Shown here: one piece after another, positions 34,766 through 38,371 of the stretch | How positions within the stretch are numbered: the first letter of the stretch is position 1 | Layout: each line of letters starts with the position of its first letter | Assembly: GCA_028280885.1 (NCBI GenBank) | Contig: JANQKY010000020.1 | Coordinates: 1 to 38,371 of the forward strand | DNA length: 38,371 nucleotides | Reading direction: 5' to 3' | From: Tepidamorphus sp. | Lineage (GTDB): Bacteria > Pseudomonadota > Alphaproteobacteria > Rhizobiales > Tepidamorphaceae | Program-made: the position numbers and the translations under genes | Notes under the pieces: generated by a model | Told to the model about the DNA's origin: nothing | What the model saw: the letters and a program-made list of their open reading frames with translations, nothing else | Databases searched by the model: none

Positions 34766-36097
34766 ATGAGCCACGTCTTTCCGCGCCATTGCCATTCCGA
34801 CCTGCCGACGGCCGTCGCCGGCGACGGCTGCTATCTGATCGACAGTGCCGGCAAGCGTTATTTCGACGGCTCGGGCGGCGCGGCGGTCTCCTGCCTCGGC
34901 CATTCCAATGACCGGGTCCGCCAGGCGATGAAGGACCAGATCGACCGCGTCGCCTTCGCCCATACCGGCTTTTTCACCTCAGACCCCGCCGAGGCGCTTG
35001 CCGACCTGCTTGTCGAGGCCGCACCGGACGGCATCGACCGCGTCTATTTCGTCTCCGGCGGCTCGGAGGCGACCGAGGCCGCGATCAAGCTCGCCCGGCA
35101 ATACCATGTCGAGCGCGGCGAGCCGCAGCGTCGCCACCTGATCGCCCGGCGCCAGAGCTATCACGGCAACACGCTCGGGGCGCTGTCGGCCGGCGGCAAC
35201 GCGGCGCGGCGGGCGCAGTTCGCCCCGATCCTGATCGAGACCCATCATGTCGATGCCTGCTATCCTTACGGTGAAAAGCCGGAGGCGGAAACGCTTAAAG
35301 CCTATGGCCAGCGGGTGGCGCAATCGCTCGAGGACGAGATTAAGCGGCTCGGCCCCGACACGGTGATGGCCTTCCTCGCCGAGCCGGTCGTCGGCGCGAC
35401 GCTCGGCGCGGTGACCGCCGTTCCGGGCTATTTCGCCCGGATCCGCGAGATCTGCGACCGCCATGGCGTGCTCCTGATCCTCGACGAGGTGATGTGCGGC
35501 ATGGGCCGGACCGGCCATCTCTTCGCCTGCGACGGCGAGGCCGTGCGGCCGGATATCCTGTGCATCGCCAAGGGCCTGGGCGCGGGCTACCAACCAATCG
35601 GCGCCATGCTCTGTTCCGCCGACATCTACGAGACGATCGCGGCGGGCAGCGGCTTCTTCCAGCATGGCCACACCTATATCGGCCATCCGGTGGCGACGGC
35701 CGCCGGGCTCGCCGTGCTCCAGGAGATCCGCGAGCGCGACCTCGTCCCGCGCGTTCGCGACCTGGGCGACAGGCTGGAACAGGCCCTGAACGAGGCCTTC
35801 GGCCAGCATCCCCATATCGGCGATATCCGCGGCCGCGGCCTGTTCCGCGGCCTCGAACTGGTCGCCGATCGCGACAGCAAGGCCCCCTTTGCGCCGGACC
35901 GCAGGCTTGCCGCGACCATCAAGAGGGCGGCCATGGCCGAAGGCCTGATCTGCTATCCGATGTCGGGAACCCGCGACGGGATCAGCGGCGACCACGTCCT
36001 GCTGGCCCCGCCCTTCATTCTGGAGGAACCAGACATCGCGCTGATCACCGACCGCCTCGGCAGGGCGATCGACGCAGCGATCACCGCGACCGGCTAG
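34766..36097 (+). CDS. Class III PLP-dependent aminotransferase
   Basis: The protein is 443 residues from the ATG at 34766 (446 from 34757). It has the class III fold with SGGSEATEAAIKLARQYH, RRQSYHGNTLGALSAGG, ILDEVMCGMGRTG with the PLP-facing Asp, and CIAKGLGAGYQPIGA with the lysine that forms the Schiff base. It moves an amino group from a substrate, often an omega-amine or beta-amino acid, to pyruvate or 2-oxoglutarate. Taurine:pyruvate and diaminobutyrate aminotransferases belong to this group. I prefer 34766 as start because AAAGGA lies at a better distance. The stop codon shares CTAG with the convergent kinase stop. It follows the flavoprotein gene in an operon. Confidence 0.92.
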   Translation: MSHVFPRHCHSDLPTAVAGDGCYLIDSAGKRYFDGSGGAAVSCLGHSNDRVRQAMKDQIDRVAFAHTGFFTSDPAEALADLLVEAAPDGIDRVYFVSGGSEATEAAIKLARQYHVERGEPQRRHLIARRQSYHGNTLGALSAGGNAARRAQFAPILIETHHVDACYPYGEKPEAETLKAYGQRVAQSLEDEIKRLGPDTVMAFLAEPVVGATLGAVTAVPGYFARIREICDRHGVLLILDEVMCGMGRTGHLFACDGEAVRPDILCIAKGLGAGYQPIGAMLCSADIYETIAAGSGFFQHGHTYIGHPVATAAGLAVLQEIRERDLVPRVRDLGDRLEQALNEAFGQHPHIGDIRGRGLFRGLELVADRDSKAPFAPDRRLAATIKRAAMAEGLICYPMSGTRDGISGDHVLLAPPFILEEPDIALITDRLGRAIDAAITATG

Positions 36098-37011
36098 CCG
36101 GCTTCCGCAAGCGCGGCCAATACCGTTTCGCGGCGCGGGATCGGATCGATGCCGCCAAGGCCCGACACCGTCCCCGCCGCGACGATCACCGCGCGGCGGG
36201 CGGCCTCGAACACGTCGCCGGTCTCCAACCGCCAGGCATGAAACGACCCGGCAAGGCTATCGCCCGCCCCGGTCGAATCGATTGCTTCCGTCGGATGGGC
36301 GGGAACCGTCTCGCGCCGATCGCCCGAGGCGACCCGGCAGCCGCCGGCGCCGAGCGTCACCAGCACCGTCTCCGGCCCCCGTGCCTGAAAGGCATCGATG
36401 ATGCTGTCCGGCGCCTCGACGCCATAGAGCAACGCGCAATCGTCGATGCTGGTGACGACCGTGTCCGATTTGGCGATCGCCCGGTCGAGTACCGCCCGCG
36501 CCGTATCGAGCGGCCACAGCGCCGGCCGCAGATTGGTGTCGAGCGATACCGCGCCGCCGCAGGCCTCGATCGCGGCAAACGTCGCCTCGCGCATCGTTTC
36601 GGAGATCGCCAGCGTGATCCCGCTGACATGCAGGAGCCGCGTCGCGGCCAGCGCCGCGCGCGGCAGGTCGTCGGGGCCGTAGCGGCTCGCCGCCGATCCG
36701 GCCCGGTAATAGGTGAATTGCCGTGCTTCCGGGTCGGGGTCGACGAAATAGATCCCCGTCGGCGCGGCAGCCGACCGGATCACATGGGCGGTATCGATGC
36801 CCTCGCCCGCCCACAGGTCGACCAGCGCGTCGCCGAACCGGTCGGCGCCGAGCGCGGTGACGTAGCCGACACTTGCCCCCTGCCGCGCCGCGGCGATCGC
36901 GAAATTGGAGGTATCACCGCCAAAGCCGCGCCGGTAGCTGCGCCCCTCGGCATCCTCACGGACGAATTCGACCATCGGCTCGCCGAGGCAGAGGATATCC
37001 GGCGTCTTCAT
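36094..37011 (-). CDS. kdgK: 2-keto-3-deoxygluconate-type kinase, PfkB family
   Basis: The 305-residue kinase has GFGGDTSNFAIAAARQG (29-45), typical of KDG kinases, YYRAGSAASRYG (101-112) as in the KDG-kinase branch, and DSTGAGDSLAGSF near residue 250 with the catalytic Asp. It would phosphorylate 2-keto-3-deoxy-gluconate or -galactonate in the cytoplasm. The start at 37011 is chosen from the family N-terminus; an upstream in-frame start lies inside the aldolase gene. It overlaps the aldolase stop by 4 bases and is convergent with the aminotransferase, sharing the palindrome CTAG. The product goes to the adjacent aldolase, giving pyruvate and glyceraldehyde-3-phosphate. Confidence 0.87.
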   Translation of the reverse strand: MKTPDILCLGEPMVEFVREDAEGRSYRRGFGGDTSNFAIAAARQGASVGYVTALGADRFGDALVDLWAGEGIDTAHVIRSAAAPTGIYFVDPDPEARQFTYYRAGSAASRYGPDDLPRAALAATRLLHVSGITLAISETMREATFAAIEACGGAVSLDTNLRPALWPLDTARAVLDRAIAKSDTVVTSIDDCALLYGVEAPDSIIDAFQARGPETVLVTLGAGGCRVASGDRRETVPAHPTEAIDSTGAGDSLAGSFHAWRLETGDVFEAARRAVIVAAGTVSGLGGIDPIPRRETVLAALAEAG

Positions 37012-37640
37012 CGCGCCGCCGCCAGTTCCGCCCTGACCTCGCGGGCGGCCGCCCGGATCGCCGCGTCGTCGCCGGCGGCAAGGGCTGCCTCGTTGACGAG
37101 CTTGCCGCCCATGCCCAGACACACGGCGCCGGCCTGCAGATAGGGCCTGATATCGGCGGGTTCGATGCCGCCGGTCGGCATCAGCGCGATATCGGGATAG
37201 ATCGACCGGACGGCCTTCAGGAAACCGGGCCCGCCCAACTGCCTGGCCGGAAAGATCTTGACGAAGTCTGCCCCGTCCTCGTGCGCCCGCAGCACTTCGG
37301 TGGGTGTCGCGGCCCCCAGCGCCATCGGCACGCCGGCCTGGTGGCAGACCACCGACAGCCCCGGCACGAAGGCCGGCGAGACCACGAAGGAGGCCCCGGC
37401 TTCGACGGCCTCCGCCCCCTGTTCGGCGGTCCTGACGGTGCCGACCCCGATCAGCAGCGCGGCGTTCGATGACAGGTCGGTGATGATCGACAGCGCGCCG
37501 GGCGTCGTCAGCGTGATCTCGAACAGGCGAAAGCCTTCATCGGCGAGCAGGTCCACGGCCCGCCGCGCCAGAGCTTCCGTCTCCGTGCGGATCACCGGCA
37601 CGACGCCGGCGCTGACAAGTCTTTGTCCGATATCGCTCAT
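37008..37640 (-). CDS. 2-keto-3-deoxy-6-phosphogluconate/galactonate-type aldolase
   Basis: The 210-residue class I aldolase has E41 in FEITLTTPGAL, the Schiff-base K128 in FVKIFPARQLGG, and LMPTGGIEPADI with the phosphate-binding loop. It splits a 2-keto-3-deoxy-6-phospho-sugar acid into pyruvate and glyceraldehyde-3-phosphate. The Arg that follows E-x3 in E. coli Eda (EVTLRT) is Thr here (EITLTT), so the galactonate isomer or a broad preference is possible. The start at 37640 is chosen because the family begins there; a longer frame to 37814 adds 58 unlikely residues. It overlaps kdgK by 4 bases and is the first gene of this minus-strand pair. Confidence 0.89.
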   Translation of the reverse strand: MSDIGQRLVSAGVVPVIRTETEALARRAVDLLADEGFRLFEITLTTPGALSIITDLSSNAALLIGVGTVRTAEQGAEAVEAGASFVVSPAFVPGLSVVCHQAGVPMALGAATPTEVLRAHEDGADFVKIFPARQLGGPGFLKAVRSIYPDIALMPTGGIEPADIRPYLQAGAVCLGMGGKLVNEAALAAGDDAAIRAAAREVRAELAAAR

Positions 37641-37822
37641 ACTGTTTGTCCCGCCCTTGCCGTCATCGCGATAGCGGATACGGGAAACCGGTGTGACGTG
37701 ACAAGTGAATTCGATAGTGCCGGTCGGGATTTGCGGGCTTCGCGTTGAGTACGCTTGCGGCGAAGGGGCCAGAGCATCAGGTGGCGACCGCTGAGAGTGA
37801 GTGACCCGCCTCACCTCTCCCT

Positions 37823-37946
37823 CGTCATCCCGGCCGCAGGCGAAGCCGGAGAGCCGGGATCGGGGAGCCCCAGTCTGGGCCAGTGGATCTCCTCACCGCC
37901 GGGGTTCCCCGATCCCGGATAGCCGCAAGCGGCTTCCGGGATGACG
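37823..37946. repeat. Nested inverted repeat element
   Basis: The outer arms CGTCATCCCGG (37823-37833) and CCGGGATGACG (37936-37946) are perfect 11-bp complements. The inner arms CCGGGATCGGGGA (37854-37866) and TCCCCGATCCCGG (37906-37918) are perfect 13-bp complements. A small hairpin, AGCCGC-AA-GCGGCT, lies at 37921-37934. The ~124-bp element can form a cruciform or a branched RNA and resembles the intergenic palindromes dispersed in alphaproteobacterial genomes. Confidence 0.75.
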
Positions 37947-38026
37947 ACGAAGAGGCAGCCGTCTCGCCTCTCCCCACCGAGACCATCCCCGGGCTCCAAT
38001 CCACCACGAACGTCAGCGCAACAGCC

Positions 38027-38340
38027 CATGGATTGCCGGGACAAGCCCATTGGTGTCCGGTTCGACGGGGATGCGGCTTTGGGTTTCATCCTGGCAACCC
38101 CCTCGGATGTCATGCCCGGACTTGTTCCGGGCATCCATGAACACAGTCGCCGGCGTGGGTGTCCATGGATTGCCGGGCTTGTCCCACTCCTGTCCGGTTC
38201 AGCGGGCACAGGGCTTTGGTTTTCATCCTCGCCACCCCCTCGGCTGTCATGCCCGGACGTGTTCCGGGCATCCATGAACACCGCCGTCAGAATGAGCGCA
38301 AGCGACTGTGTTCATGGATTGCCGGGACAAGCCCGGCAAT
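38027..38340. repeat. Tandem ~140-bp repeats with internal hairpins
   Basis: CATGGATTGCCGGG starts repeats at 38027, 38164 and 38313 (spacings 137 and 149 bp; the third is partial). The two full copies share TGTCCGGTTC, TTTCATCCT and CCCCCTCGG blocks, then a hairpin: ATGCCCGGA/TCCGGGCAT at 38112-38134 and again at 38249-38271. The third copy ends in ATTGCCGGG-ACAAG-CCCGGCAAT (38318-38340). No gene is visible inside. It looks like a dispersed intergenic repeat family. Confidence 0.72.
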
Positions 38341-38371
38341 GACAACGGAGGGGAATAGCGGGCGACATCAG

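Larger units (their letters stand above)
37641..38371. other. Non-coding region downstream of the last gene, with repeats
   Basis: No protein in this 731-bp stretch looks real on either strand. Bases 37641-37800 should hold the promoter for the aldolase-kinase pair; no definite boxes were found. From 37823 onward the sequence is made of inverted and tandem repeats described in the next two entries. The region may continue outside the window. Confidence 0.6.

Noticed and set aside
38027..38340. A CRISPR array
   Set aside because: Repeat units are ~140 bp, spacers are not uniform or unique, and no cas gene is present.
37825..38342. Several open frames in the repeat region
   Set aside because: They follow the palindromic repeats, repeat the same peptide pieces, and have no ribosome-binding sites or folds.

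Overview
The window is high-GC DNA with dense, often overlapping genes. It most resembles an alphaproteobacterium, probably Hyphomicrobiales or a relative. The clues are two TRAP transporter systems, SoeABC-like genes, DctBD-type regulators, many 4-bp ATGA/GTGA overlaps, and intergenic palindromes of a kind common in that class. The taxonomic call is inference from gene content. I saw no rRNA, tRNA, CRISPR array, insertion sequence or phage gene.

Layout. (1) 1-5834: a small unknown protein, a sugar-nucleotidyltransferase and a universal stress protein, then a divergent cluster encoding an IclR regulator, a UPF0261/Tm-1-like protein and an SDR oxidoreductase, with a convergent PfkB kinase. The cluster looks like a small catabolic module for an unidentified hydroxylated substrate. 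(2) 5998-9447: a large exported protein with six Ig-like repeats followed by seven ~55-residue repeats that look like a seven-bladed beta-propeller. (3) 9608-12830: a complete Rsb-type partner-switching module on the minus strand, encoding a STAS antagonist, a single-domain receiver, a HisKA-receiver-SpoIIE phosphatase and an RsbW-like kinase. No sigma factor or anti-sigma target is next to it. (4) 13056-15091: a PAS-CPBP membrane protein overlapping a CDP-alcohol phosphatidyltransferase. (5) 15345-21745: a DctB/DctD-like two-component system followed by a DctP-DctQ-DctM TRAP transporter, then an Sfp-type phosphopantetheinyl transferase. (6) 22537-32164, all minus strand: an RpiR regulator, a TAXI solute-binding protein, a fused TRAP permease, a universal stress protein and a SoeABC-type molybdenum oxidoreductase. 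(7) 32310-36097, plus strand and divergent from rpiR: a DMGDH/sarcosine-dehydrogenase-like flavoprotein with a GcvT domain and a class III aminotransferase. (8) 36094-37640: a 2-keto-3-deoxygluconate-type kinase and aldolase pair. (9) 37641-38371: non-coding DNA with nested inverted repeats and tandem ~140-bp repeats.

The most interesting unit is regions 6 and 7 together. The RpiR gene and the flavoprotein gene share a compact divergent control region. It holds two TGTTTCA operator-like elements exactly 40 bp apart, each overlapping a predicted -10 box. The arrangement suggests that one regulator controls uptake (TAXI-TRAP plus stress protein), oxidative N-demethylation onto folate, transamination, and a sulfite-dehydrogenase-like complex. 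A testable hypothesis is use of an N-methylated amino acid or aminosulfonate such as N-methyltaurine. The substrate is not proven by the sequence.

Other points worth following: a DctD-like protein that has lost the GAFTGA loop, paired dyads upstream of dctP, a CPBP protein with substituted catalytic residues, and stem-loops between binding-protein and permease genes in both TRAP operons.
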